Notes under the pieces: model-generated
The model's input: the letters and a program-made list of their open reading frames with translations, nothing else
Databases searched by the model: none
Told to the model about the DNA's origin: nothing
Shown here: in pieces, positions 1 through 7,458 of the stretch
Layout of the letters: each line of letters opens with the position of its first letter
Position numbering within the stretch: the first letter of the stretch is position 1
Assembly: GCA_943914745.1 (NCBI GenBank)
Contig: CALUDF010000068.1
Location: 1 to 11,060, forward strand
Reading direction: 5' to 3'
From: an uncultured Bacteriovorax sp.
Lineage (GTDB): Bacteria; Bdellovibrionota; Bacteriovoracia; Bacteriovoracales; Bacteriovoracaceae
DNA length: 11,060 nt
Position numbers and translations under genes: made by a program

Positions 1-282
1 AGCTTCATCTAAGTCCAGTTCTGTGAATTTTTTTGTCTCGATATTAGCTTTCCTAGCAGCTTCTTCAGATTTTTTTGCAGCGTCGGCGTCTGCTTGCCAT
101 TTTTTCTTCTGCTGATTTTCCTTATAGGTATCAGACTCTCCAAACTTCGCTAAACATTTCTTAATCGACTCTTCACTCGATTTACCACTTGCAATCATTT
201 CATCGCAAACATTCTTAACAGTCGCATGGACCGGAAAAGCACTCATTAAAGTCATAGATAAAAGTAATGTTTTAAAAGTCAT
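1..282 (-). CDS. Small exported protein of unknown function, 5' part only (runs off left edge)
   Basis: An open frame of 94 codons starts with ATG at 282 and is still open at position 1, so the C-terminus is missing. The start is supported by a GAGGT ribosome-binding site about seven bases upstream (reverse strand). Residues 1-20 form a Sec signal peptide: Lys4, a hydrophobic core and a likely signal peptidase I cut after PVHA. The mature part has two cysteines (C26 and C43, with sixteen residues between), able to form a disulfide. From about residue 52 it becomes rich in Lys, Glu, Gln and Ala, as in a charged helix or coiled coil. I do not recognise the family. A periplasmic location is inferred from the signal peptide; there is no lipobox cysteine at the cut site. 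The function is unknown. Confidence 0.7.
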   Translation of the reverse strand, partial: MTFKTLLLSMTLMSAFPVHATVKNVCDEMIASGKSSEESIKKCLAKFGESDTYKENQQKKKWQADADAAKKSEEAARKANIETKKFTELDLDEA

Positions 283-391
283 GAAATACCTCGCTACGTC
301 CATCATAAAACGATTTAGACTTTAGAAAAACCGAGTCTTTTAGTACGGAAAAAACTGCATTTCTTATAGAGACGACAAAATGTGATCTCAG

Positions 392-1015
392 CTATTTGCT
401 AAGGTTAAGGCAATCAAATGGATTAGACTCAGCGATGAACTTCTTTTCTACGCTGTCATAAACTAATCGGTACAAAACGCAATTAGGGATGGCGAGCATT
501 GGTTGATCCTCTGGCAGAAAGCTATGAAGCGCATTTCTTAAAGCGCCTCCATGCGTGCTGATTCCAATGGACTGATGAGAGGTCGTCTCGATAATGTGAT
601 GAAGAACAGCAAGAAATCTCTCGCGCGCAATCTGCCTTGTTTCCCCTCCGGGAAAACCGACTTGGTCATTTTCTTTTTTGTAGGACATGAGCTTTTGCCA
701 GAGATCAGGACCAAAAAAATGAATGGCCTCTTCAAAAAGCATTCCTTCCGCTTGTCCATAACTCATCTCACGCAGGCGGGCATCAATCATAAGCGGCACC
801 GCTTTTTTTTCGGCGACCGTCTTTCCAGTCGTGAGCGCTCGCTCCAGGTCACTTGTGACAATAATGTCTAGAGGTACGTGTAGCATGCGCTCTGCTAAAT
901 CCATGGCCTGCTGGAGACCGTTTTGGTTTAAAGGCGTATTGGTGTGCCCTTGGCAACGACGCTCTTTGTTCCAGTCTGTTTCTCCATGGCGAAAAATGTA
1001 AAACACTCTATTCAT
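392..1015 (-). CDS. Histidine phosphatase family protein (phosphoglycerate mutase-like)
   Basis: A 207-residue protein of the branch-1 histidine phosphatase superfamily, probably cytosolic. The RHGET motif at residues 9-13 carries the phosphate-accepting His10. Arg59 in SDLERA, the acid Glu83 in LREMSYGQ and the second His155 in STHGGALR complete the usual catalytic set. The length fits small members such as PhoE/CobC/GpmB-like phosphatases. The substrate cannot be read from sequence, and the name phosphoglycerate mutase would be an over-call. The ATG at 1015 is chosen because the conserved core starts directly after it. A TTG at 1024, in frame and only four bases after an AGGA, would add three residues and is a real alternative. 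The gene is divergent from hemJ with 30 bases between starts. No clear terminator follows it. Confidence 0.88.
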   Translation of the reverse strand: MNRVFYIFRHGETDWNKERRCQGHTNTPLNQNGLQQAMDLAERMLHVPLDIIVTSDLERALTTGKTVAEKKAVPLMIDARLREMSYGQAEGMLFEEAIHFFGPDLWQKLMSYKKENDQVGFPGGETRQIARERFLAVLHHIIETTSHQSIGISTHGGALRNALHSFLPEDQPMLAIPNCVLYRLVYDSVEKKFIAESNPFDCLNLSK

Positions 1016-1045
1016 ACTCAGCAATCTATCCTAAAATTCATTCAA

Positions 1046-1594
1046 ATGAATTATCTAATTTTAAAATCACTACACATTATTTCTGTCGTCACCTGGTTTG
1101 CCGGACTCTTCTACATGCCGAGGCTTTTTGTTTATTTCGCCGAAGCTCAAGCAAAACCCGAAGTCGAAAAAAACATTCTTCAGAAACAATTTAAAATCAT
1201 GCAAAGAAGACTTTGGTATGGCATCACCATGCCTTCGGCACTTGCCGTTTTTATTTTCGGCGGCTCTCTTCTTTCTCAGTGGATGCCCATCACCCAGCAT
1301 CCATGGCTCGTCGTCAAACTTGTCTTCGTCGCGGGCCTTTACGGCTACCACTTTTTCCTGCACAAGATCTTCAAACAACAGCAACATGATCTTATCGCAT
1401 TCTCTCCCATGGCATTGAGAGTTATTAATGAAATTTCGACTCTTTTTTTAGTCGCCATCGTCTTTTTAGTTATTTTAAAAAATGTCATGGACATGTTCTA
1501 TGGAATAGCCGCTTTAGTCGGTTTTATTTTCGTCCTTCTTGCCGGAATTAAAATTTATAAAAACATGAGACAAAAATCTGGGGAGAGCGCATGA
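1046..1594 (+). CDS. hemJ: HemJ-type protoporphyrinogen IX oxidase (UPF0093 membrane protein)
   Basis: A 182-residue integral membrane protein matching HemJ, which oxidises protoporphyrinogen IX to protoporphyrin IX, the penultimate step of haem synthesis, in the inner membrane. The N-terminal signature is clear: LHIISVV with His10, then WFAGLFYMPRLFVY at 17-30. About five membrane segments are visible, near 4-30, 57-79, 87-108, 128-150 and 150-172. A Lys at 91 (VVKLVF) lies where the family has a conserved Lys. From memory the family usually reads RLFVYH, and here the last position is Phe31. An open frame extends back to 944, but family length and the first conserved residues favour the ATG at 1046. 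No Shine-Dalgarno sequence precedes it. The stop overlaps the msrB start in ATGA, so the two are probably co-transcribed. Confidence 0.88.
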   Translation: MNYLILKSLHIISVVTWFAGLFYMPRLFVYFAEAQAKPEVEKNILQKQFKIMQRRLWYGITMPSALAVFIFGGSLLSQWMPITQHPWLVVKLVFVAGLYGYHFFLHKIFKQQQHDLIAFSPMALRVINEISTLFLVAIVFLVILKNVMDMFYGIAALVGFIFVLLAGIKIYKNMRQKSGESA

Positions 1595-2004
1595 GTAACA
1601 CGAAACCAGGAAACGGAGAACTCAACGTAGGAAACACTGAATGGATGGAAAAACTCTCAGGCGACGAGTTTCAAATTCTAAGGATGTGTGGGACTGAGAG
1701 ACCTTTTTCCGGTAAATACAACTCATTTTACGAACCAGGTGTTTATCACTGTGCCGCCTGTGGCGCGGAGCTTTTTGATTCAAAAACTAAATTTGATTCT
1801 GGCAGTGGATGGCCTTCTTTTTATGACGTCCTCAAAACATCTAATGTAAAACTACTTGAAGACAACACCCACGGCATGACGAGAATCGAAGTCAGATGCA
1901 ATAAGTGTGACTCTCATTTAGGCCACGTTTTTAACGACGGCCCTCCTCCAACAGGGCTCAGGTACTGCATTAACTCTATTGCCCTGAAGCATCACAAGAC
2001 CTAA
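1591..2004 (+). CDS. msrB: Peptide-methionine (R)-S-oxide reductase MsrB
   Basis: A 137-residue MsrB domain that reduces methionine-R-sulfoxide in proteins back to methionine, using thioredoxin as the usual reductant. Two CxxC pairs, C54/C57 and C103/C106, form the structural zinc site. The catalytic cysteine is C126 in LRYCINS, and SGSGWPSF (70-77) and HLGHVFNDGP (109-118) are the family blocks. C33, just before GTERPFSG, lies where some MsrB proteins have a resolving cysteine, so a C126-C33 disulfide is possible (inference). There is no signal peptide, so it should be cytosolic. It overlaps hemJ by four bases and follows a GGGGAGAG ribosome-binding site inside the end of hemJ. A link between haem synthesis and oxidative repair is suggested only by the shared transcript. 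Confidence 0.95.
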   Translation: MSNTKPGNGELNVGNTEWMEKLSGDEFQILRMCGTERPFSGKYNSFYEPGVYHCAACGAELFDSKTKFDSGSGWPSFYDVLKTSNVKLLEDNTHGMTRIEVRCNKCDSHLGHVFNDGPPPTGLRYCINSIALKHHKT

Positions 2005-2016
2005 GAATTATTAGGT
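1999..2016 (+). terminator. Weak hairpin at the msrB stop codon, possible terminator
   Basis: ACCTAA and TTAGGT form a 6-bp stem around the loop GAATTA, followed by only three more T. The msrB stop codon lies inside the stem. The stem is short and the T-run poor, so termination would be weak at best. Confidence 0.3.
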
Positions 2017-2035
2017 TTTAATCAAGAATTAAAAC
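2015..2035. repeat. AT-rich perfect inverted repeat between msrB and the TetR gene
   Basis: GTTTTAAT and ATTAAAAC are exact reverse complements around the 5-base loop CAAGA. The left arm overlaps the right arm of the preceding hairpin, so the two structures exclude each other. It may be part of a terminator or a protein site; its role is unknown. Confidence 0.4.
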
Positions 2036-2040
2036 AAACG

Positions 2041-2070
2041 TTTCATTTTTTTAAACGATCGTGTTAGCAT
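2041..2070 (+). promoter_or_regulatory. Candidate promoter of the TetR-efflux operon
   Basis: TAGCAT at 2065-2070 matches the -10 consensus at four of six positions. TTTCAT at 2041-2046 is a poor -35 with an 18-base spacer. The reason to favour this pair is position: one palindrome lies in the spacer and the other covers the expected start point near 2077, the usual layout for repression. Confidence 0.3.
2053..2064. promoter_or_regulatory. Upstream palindrome, probable TetR operator 1
   Basis: AAACGATCGTGT contains the perfect 8-bp palindrome ACGATCGT (2055-2062), with one mismatched pair when extended to 12 bp. Its core is identical to the second site, and the two centres are 21 bp apart. 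Confidence 0.55.
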
Positions 2071-2071
2071 T

Positions 2072-2087
2072 TCAAACGATCGTTTGA
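2072..2087. promoter_or_regulatory. Downstream perfect 16-bp palindrome, probable TetR operator 2
   Basis: TCAAACGATCGTTTGA is its own reverse complement over all 16 bases, 21 bases ahead of the regulator's start codon. TetR-family dimers bind such sites and commonly repress their own operon, so this is the best candidate for the main operator. Confidence 0.65.
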
Positions 2088-2108
2088 CGCGCAAAATAAA
2101 GGATATCC

Positions 2109-2777
2109 ATGAGTACGGAAAAGTCCCAAGGCTGCTTTATCTTCGGAAGAAAGCCAGTTCCCACCGAAAAAACCAAAGACCTCATTCTCGATGAGGCAAA
2201 AAAACAATTTTGTGAAAAAGGCTACGAAGGAACATCTGTCAGAGACATTTGCGAGGCGGCCGGAGCGAATGTCAGCGCAATCAAATACCATTTTGGCGGC
2301 AAAGAAGGCCTTTACCGTGAATGTTTTTTTCATTACGGTGAAGAGCGCTTAAAAAAATCAGAAAAAATCTTAACGAAAGCGCAATCACTTGAAGAATTGA
2401 AATTGAGAATCAAGCTCTTCTCAGAAGACTTCCTTAAAGACGGCTTAGAAAACAGCCACGTCACTAAAATGATTTGCCGTGAAATCGAAATCGAAAACCC
2501 ATTGATCCAGGATATTTTTGAGTCCACTTTCCTGAAAGTGTATTCTCTCTTCTACAGCTTCTTTTTTGATGCTCAGGAAAGAGGAATCATCAGAAAAGAT
2601 GTCGATGCTCATCAAATCACTTCATTTGTTTTTCACTCACTGACAACCACTCTTCGCGTGGATCACGTGGGTGAAAAGTACTTTCAGCGAACTTTAAAGA
2701 ACGAAGAATATAGAACCCAATTTATCAATAATCTTATCACCATTGTCTTTGATGGTATTAAAACTCAGGAGCTATAA
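2109..2777 (+). CDS. TetR/AcrR-family transcriptional regulator, CecR-like
   Basis: A 222-residue one-component repressor. The N-terminal TetR DNA-binding domain spans about 20-70. It has the helix start LILDEAKKQFCEKGYEGTS, the recognition part AAGANVSAIKYHFGGKEGLY (50-69) and the typical YHF-KE-LY signature. The C-terminal half (about 90-220) is helical, with the pattern of the CecR/YbiH-type ligand domain (DUF1956-like): MICREIEIENP followed by a long amphipathic helix pair. The subfamily call rests on overall resemblance and is less certain than TetR itself. The start follows AAAGGA with five bases of spacing. It is the first gene of the efflux operon, three bases before the outer-membrane factor gene, and two palindromes stand just upstream. 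It is therefore inferred to repress this operon and release it when a pump substrate or related small molecule binds. Confidence 0.9.
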   Translation: MSTEKSQGCFIFGRKPVPTEKTKDLILDEAKKQFCEKGYEGTSVRDICEAAGANVSAIKYHFGGKEGLYRECFFHYGEERLKKSEKILTKAQSLEELKLRIKLFSEDFLKDGLENSHVTKMICREIEIENPLIQDIFESTFLKVYSLFYSFFFDAQERGIIRKDVDAHQITSFVFHSLTTTLRVDHVGEKYFQRTLKNEEYRTQFINNLITIVFDGIKTQEL

Positions 2778-2780
2778 TTT

Positions 2781-4205
2781 ATGAACCGCAATCGTCTGCA
2801 GTCCCTACTCGCGGCAAGTTTGCTTGTACCGAGCTTAGGTTACACTGCCCCTCTTTCCCTCGCTGATTACTTAAAGCAGGTCGAGGAAAAAAACCAAGGT
2901 GTCGTGGCCAACAAGCTAGTGGCCGAAGGAACCAAGGCCCGCGAAGAAGAAGGACGCCTGATCTTTCGTCCAAGCATTTTTGCTCAAGGGCAAATGATGG
3001 TAGACAAAAAGCCAGTGGCCAATCCTGCCCAAGGGGACCGCACGGACACTGAGTATGTGACAGCTGGCTTAGCCCAAAACTTTAACTTCGGTCTTAAAGG
3101 ACAGTTGAGCTATACACTCTATCACACAAAAATTTACAACTCTTCAAGAACATTTGTTCCTCTTGCCGACTTTAATGACGGAGTCGCCAAGATTGAGCTC
3201 TCACAATCTCTTTGGAGAAACTGGAACGGAAAAGAAAACAAAGCGCAAGCTGACCTGATTGATTCTCAGGCCAAAGCTTCAAAGCACATTGCCGACTTCA
3301 CAGTTCAGAGCGCACTCACGAATGCTGAGTCTGTGTACTGGTCGCTTTCTCAGACGAGAAAAGTTATTCAAGTCCAAAAAGACAATTTATCAAGAGCTCA
3401 GCAACTAAGGGCCTGGAACCAGCGCCGCATCAACAGCGGTCTTGCTGAAAGATCAGATTTTCTTCAGGCGGAAGCCAACTTAAAGCTTCGTGAATACGAA
3501 TTAAGCAATGCCCTTCAACAACAAAACCTGCTTGCCAGAACTTTCAACTCACTAAGAGGAATTGATGGCAACAGTGTCTCTGAAGAGCTTGCTCCTGTTG
3601 ACAGCAAAAGCTTAAAGGCCTTGACTCCTCCAACAAAAGCAGATTTCCGCGCCGACACTCTTGCTGCTCTTGAGCAACAAAACCTAGCAAAAGCTAATGC
3701 TGCTCTGGCCATCGAGCGCAACAGGCCGACGTTTGAAGTTTATGGATCTTACGCGTTTAACGGAAGAGACCCTGAGCGTGGGGATGCTGTTTCAAACTCT
3801 TTTAAAACAGACCACACGACAAGCGCCATTGGTGTGAGATTCAACACTCCTTTAGACTTTGGAACGACTGGCTCGGCGATTGATGGATACAAAAAAGAGC
3901 AAATCGCGGCTGAATACAACTACCAAAGAAAAGTCTTCGATCAAGACAGAGAATGGAACGACCTTCTTACTAAATTTGAAGATGCCAAAATCAAATTGGA
4001 TCTGGCTGAAAAAATTTCTGAAGTTCAAAGAACAAAAACACTTAACGAAAGAAATCGCTTAAGCAACGGAAGAACGACAACTTTCCAGGTACTGACCTTT
4101 GAAGTTGATAACGCTTCGGCCGACCTTCTAAGAATTCAGACTGAAACTGACCTACTCAATATTTATGCCCAATTAAAAATTTTCAGTAACGGAGGTGCCA
4201 AGTGA
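2781..4205 (+). CDS. TolC-family outer-membrane efflux protein
   Basis: A 474-residue outer-membrane factor, the exit duct of a tripartite pump. Residues 1-22 form a signal peptide (Arg3/Arg5, hydrophobic core, cut near GYTA). There is no lipobox cysteine, so it is TolC-like rather than an OprM-type lipoprotein. Two long helical hairpin regions, about 145-260 and 290-470, form the internal repeat of the family. The pattern INSGLAERSDFLQAEANL (about 217-234) and the equivalent LSNGRTTTFQVLTFEVD near 425-441 mark the two matching helices. Aromatic, glycine-rich segments at about 90-115 and 325-360 fit the beta-barrel strands. A CAGGAG ribosome-binding site lies nine bases ahead of the ATG. The stop overlaps the GTG of the RND gene. 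Its partner adaptor is not encoded here. Confidence 0.9.
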   Translation: MNRNRLQSLLAASLLVPSLGYTAPLSLADYLKQVEEKNQGVVANKLVAEGTKAREEEGRLIFRPSIFAQGQMMVDKKPVANPAQGDRTDTEYVTAGLAQNFNFGLKGQLSYTLYHTKIYNSSRTFVPLADFNDGVAKIELSQSLWRNWNGKENKAQADLIDSQAKASKHIADFTVQSALTNAESVYWSLSQTRKVIQVQKDNLSRAQQLRAWNQRRINSGLAERSDFLQAEANLKLREYELSNALQQQNLLARTFNSLRGIDGNSVSEELAPVDSKSLKALTPPTKADFRADTLAALEQQNLAKANAALAIERNRPTFEVYGSYAFNGRDPERGDAVSNSFKTDHTTSAIGVRFNTPLDFGTTGSAIDGYKKEQIAAEYNYQRKVFDQDREWNDLLTKFEDAKIKLDLAEKISEVQRTKTLNERNRLSNGRTTTFQVLTFEVDNASADLLRIQTETDLLNIYAQLKIFSNGGAK

Positions 4206-7200
4206 ATTTGGCTTCATTATCAATCAAGAGACCCGTCTTCATTACGTGTATCGTAACGATGATTCTGGTCGTGGGATGGCTTTCTTTAAATAAGCTTCCC
4301 GTCGACCTCTTTCCTAACGTAACGTTCCCGATCGTTACCGTCACAACGACTTATCCAGGAGCCGGGCCTGAAGAAGTTGAGACTCTCGTTTCAAAAATTT
4401 ATGAAGAGGAACTCTCAAACGTTCCAGGGCTAAAAAAGCTTTCTTCACAAAACCTTGAAGCTGTCTCTGTCATCATCGCCGAGTTTAACCTCGACGTTGA
4501 CATCAAGTACGCTGAACAACAGGTTCGCGATAAAGTTTCTGCTGCCAGAAAAAAACTTCCGACTGATATTGATGAGCCAGTCATCAGAAAAATTGACCCG
4601 GCCGACCAGCCTATCATGACGATCTCTGTTGCCTCTAACCTTCCGGATGGGCAACTCTTCCAGTATGTAGATAAAAAAATCAAGCCGATGTTCGAGCAAG
4701 TCAACCAAGTTGGTCTTGTTGAGATTTTCGGGGGAAGAAAGAGAGAAATTAAAGTTGAGCTCGACCGCAACAAGCTAAAGGCCCGCGAGATCTCAGCCTC
4801 TCAAGTTTCTGAGCGCTTAAAAATCTCAGGACAAAATATTCCTGCTGGAAAAATCTCTGACGCCAAAAGTGATTCTGTTTTCAGAACTCTCGGCGAGTAT
4901 AAGACGATCAAAGAGATTGAGACGACGATTGTTAACTTCTTGGGTAACGACGTCCCTATCACAGTTAAAGATGTCGGTAGTGTTAAGGACTCACTTGAAG
5001 AGAGAAAAACCTACGCTTATTACAATGGGACAAACTCTGTTATCTTGAACGTCTACAAGCAATCTGGATCAAACACCATTGGTGTAGCAAAAGCGATCAA
5101 GAAACAACTTGAAAAAATTAACAAGAACCTAAAAGAGCAAAACCAACCTCTGAGCCTCCAAGTCGTTCGCGATGGCTCTAAGCAAATTGATGCCAACGTT
5201 TTCGACGTTTATGAAACGATCATCATCGGGATTTTCCTGACAATCATCGTGGTCTTCTTCTTCCTCGGCTCTCTAAGATCAACGATCATCACTGGTCTTG
5301 CTCTTCCAAACTCGCTTCTTGGTGCCTTCATTCTTTTGGCCGCAGCGGGATTCACCGTTAACATCATGACTCTTCTTGCCCTCTCTTTGGCCGTAGGTCT
5401 TCTGATCGACGATGCTATCGTTGTTCGAGAAAATATTTTCCGCCACATTGAAATGGGTGCTGATCCAGTCAAGGCTTCAATTGAAGGAACCAGTGAGGTA
5501 ACTCTTGCTGTTATCGCCACCACCCTTACTGTTATTGCCGTCTTTGCTCCGATTTCATTTCTAGATGGTGTGGTTGGGCAGTTCTTTAAGGAATTCGGTC
5601 TGACAGTTTGTTTTGCCATGGTCATTTCTCTCTTTGATGCCCTTACAATGGCACCGATGCTTTCAGCTTACTTCGCTGGAAAAGTTGAGCACCATGTTCC
5701 TGGAACTCCAAAGAAAAGGGAAGGAATCTGGGATAACACAATGGGTGTTTTACTGGATAAATTTAATGACTTCCAGACATGGCTTGAAGACTTATACGTC
5801 GGTGTTTTAAAGTTCACTTTAAAGAGACCATTCATCGTTCTTCTTTTATCGTTTGGTATTTTCATTGCGAGCTTCGCGGCCCTTAAATACGTTCCAAAAA
5901 CATTCCTTCCTCCGCAAGATGCAGGGGAATTCATGGTGTCTGTTGACTTAAAACCTGGAACCAGCTTAGAAGGGATGAACACTGTTGCCAAACAAGTTGA
6001 TGAAGCTGTTCGCGCCAATAAAGAAGTCGCTTCTACTCTTCTGACTGTTGGTGATAAGAACGGTCAGCCAGAAAAAGCTGATATCTTCGTTACTTTAATT
6101 CCATCAAAACAAAGACCTGGAGTCAGGACTTCAGATGTAAAGGCCAATGTCCGTGAACAGTTAAAAACATTCGCTTATGCCAACCCAGTTGTAAAAGACT
6201 TCGATGCTGTTGGTGGTGGGCAACGTCCATTCAACGTCAACATCGTAGGTGACGACATGAAAGAGATTGAAAAATACTCTGAAATGTTAATGGAGAAAAT
6301 CAAGCATCACCCGGCCCTTCTCGATGTCGTGAGCTCAAGCCGTCCAGGTAAACCAGAATTCCAGGTTATCCCCGATAGATTCAGAGCTGAAAGACTTGGG
6401 GTTTCAACAACTCTCATGGGTGCTGAGCTAAGAACTCAGGTAGAAGGATCGACTCCTGCTGTCTTTAGAGAGTTAGGGGAAGAGTATGACATTCGTGTTC
6501 GTATGAAAGAAGACCAGCGCGACATTAAAGGCGCCTTCAACAACATCTATGTTCCAAACATCAACAACTCTCTGGTGCGCTTAAATGCCGTCTCAAAGCC
6601 TCTTGATACGACGGGGCCAGCAAACATCAACCGTCAGGATCGCGGTCGCTACATCCAGCTCTCAGCTGACGTCGCTCCAAATGGTCCGGGTATGGGTGGA
6701 GCTATCAACGACATCAACAAGATCATGCAAGAAGAAATTAAAATGCCTTCGAACATGAGATACCAATTCGTTGGTCAGGCCGAAAACTTCCAGGAACTCA
6801 TGGTTAACATGGTTGTGGCCGGGGCCCTGGGGATCATGTTCATTTATTTCGTACTCGCTTCTCTTTATGAATCATTCGTCACTCCGTTTACCATCATGCT
6901 CGTTTTACCACTTGCCATGTGTGGGGCCTTCTACGCGCTTGCGCTAACGGGAGCATCGCTGGATTTATTCTCGATGATCGGATGTATCATGCTTCTTGGG
7001 GTTGCGACTAAAAACTCAATTCTTCTGGTGGACTATGCCCACCAACAAGTTGAAGGTGGAAAGACTTTAGCTGAGGCGATCATCGCTTCTGGTAAGGCCA
7101 GACTACGCCCTATCCTTATGACGTCTTTTGCCCTTATTGGTGGTATGTTGCCTCTTGCAATCGGGTTAAATGAAGCCTCTAAGCAAAGAACGTCAATGGG

Positions 7201-7333
7201 GATCGCGGTTATCGGAGGACTCATTTCTTCGACACTTCTTACCCTTGTTGTTATTCCGGCCGCCTACTCTTATATCGAGAGATTTAGAGTGTGGTCTGGC
7301 AACATCCTAAAGAAGATTTTTATCGCGGAGTAA
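4202..7333 (+). CDS. RND efflux transporter permease subunit (HAE-1/AcrB-like)
   Basis: A 1043-residue inner-membrane proton-driven pump of normal family length. Twelve membrane segments are expected: one near 10-28, five within about 335-480, one near 541-560 and five within about 865-1030. Large periplasmic loops follow segments 1 and 7. The proton-relay residues appear intact: D403 and D404 in LLIDDAIVV, K937 in GVATKNSILLVDY and R969 in RLRPILMTS. The N-terminal PVDLFPNV and YPGAGPEEVE blocks are typical of hydrophobe/amphiphile exporters. The substrate cannot be told from sequence; drugs, bile-salt-like molecules or lipids are possible. The start is GTG at 4202, supported by GGAGGT five bases upstream, and the frame overlaps the previous stop as GTGA. 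It is the last gene of the operon, directly followed by a terminator. Confidence 0.95.
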   Translation: MNLASLSIKRPVFITCIVTMILVVGWLSLNKLPVDLFPNVTFPIVTVTTTYPGAGPEEVETLVSKIYEEELSNVPGLKKLSSQNLEAVSVIIAEFNLDVDIKYAEQQVRDKVSAARKKLPTDIDEPVIRKIDPADQPIMTISVASNLPDGQLFQYVDKKIKPMFEQVNQVGLVEIFGGRKREIKVELDRNKLKAREISASQVSERLKISGQNIPAGKISDAKSDSVFRTLGEYKTIKEIETTIVNFLGNDVPITVKDVGSVKDSLEERKTYAYYNGTNSVILNVYKQSGSNTIGVAKAIKKQLEKINKNLKEQNQPLSLQVVRDGSKQIDANVFDVYETIIIGIFLTIIVVFFFLGSLRSTIITGLALPNSLLGAFILLAAAGFTVNIMTLLALSLAVGLLIDDAIVVRENIFRHIEMGADPVKASIEGTSEVTLAVIATTLTVIAVFAPISFLDGVVGQFFKEFGLTVCFAMVISLFDALTMAPMLSAYFAGKVEHHVPGTPKKREGIWDNTMGVLLDKFNDFQTWLEDLYVGVLKFTLKRPFIVLLLSFGIFIASFAALKYVPKTFLPPQDAGEFMVSVDLKPGTSLEGMNTVAKQVDEAVRANKEVASTLLTVGDKNGQPEKADIFVTLIPSKQRPGVRTSDVKANVREQLKTFAYANPVVKDFDAVGGGQRPFNVNIVGDDMKEIEKYSEMLMEKIKHHPALLDVVSSSRPGKPEFQVIPDRFRAERLGVSTTLMGAELRTQVEGSTPAVFRELGEEYDIRVRMKEDQRDIKGAFNNIYVPNINNSLVRLNAVSKPLDTTGPANINRQDRGRYIQLSADVAPNGPGMGGAINDINKIMQEEIKMPSNMRYQFVGQAENFQELMVNMVVAGALGIMFIYFVLASLYESFVTPFTIMLVLPLAMCGAFYALALTGASLDLFSMIGCIMLLGVATKNSILLVDYAHQQVEGGKTLAEAIIASGKARLRPILMTSFALIGGMLPLAIGLNEASKQRTSMGIAVIGGLISSTLLTLVVIPAAYSYIERFRVWSGNILKKIFIAE

Positions 7334-7350
7334 CTCTGCACATTTTGATG

Positions 7351-7379
7351 AAAAGGGCCCTCAAAAGAGGGCCTTTTTT
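7351..7379 (+). terminator. Strong intrinsic terminator of the efflux operon
   Basis: GGCCCTC (7356-7362) pairs with GAGGGCC (7367-7373) around an AAAA loop. The stem can extend through one G-U pair and an A-run/T-run, and it ends in six T. It lies 17 bases after the RND stop codon. The flanking A-run could also let it act on the opposite strand, but no minus-strand gene ends here. Confidence 0.88.
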
Positions 7380-7432
7380 GTTTATGGCCCTGAAGAAAAT
7401 ACACCCTTTCCCCACCCTTTTTTACCACGTGC

Positions 7433-7438
7433 TATAGT
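7433..7438 (+). promoter_or_regulatory. Candidate -10 element for the small exported protein gene
   Basis: TATAGT matches the -10 consensus at five of six positions, 20 bases ahead of the ATG, with a start point expected near 7445. No good -35 is visible at the usual distance (a C-rich stretch lies there), so the call is tentative. Confidence 0.35.
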
Positions 7439-7458
7439 CTCCTTATCGGAGATGTTTT

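Noticed and set aside
283..391. Short intergenic stretch, with TATAAG at 368-363 on the minus strand as a possible -10
   Set aside because: No matching -35 at 16-18 bases and no convincing terminator hairpin for the phosphatase gene, so no promoter or terminator is called.
551..871. 106-residue plus-strand open frame opposite the histidine phosphatase
   Set aside because: The minus-strand gene holds all catalytic motifs of its family; the plus-strand frame has no recognisable feature.
944..1045. Upstream extension of the hemJ frame by 34 residues
   Set aside because: It would overlap the divergent phosphatase coding region, and HemJ proteins start close to the first membrane segment, as from the ATG at 1046.
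4329..4336. CGATCGTT inside the RND gene, resembling the operator core
   Set aside because: Only one flank matches and it codes for conserved pump residues; a chance match is more likely than a third operator.
5209..5625. 138-residue minus-strand open frame inside the RND gene
   Set aside because: It is antisense to the conserved membrane segments of the pump, rich in Arg/Thr/Met as expected from a shadow frame, and has no own signals.
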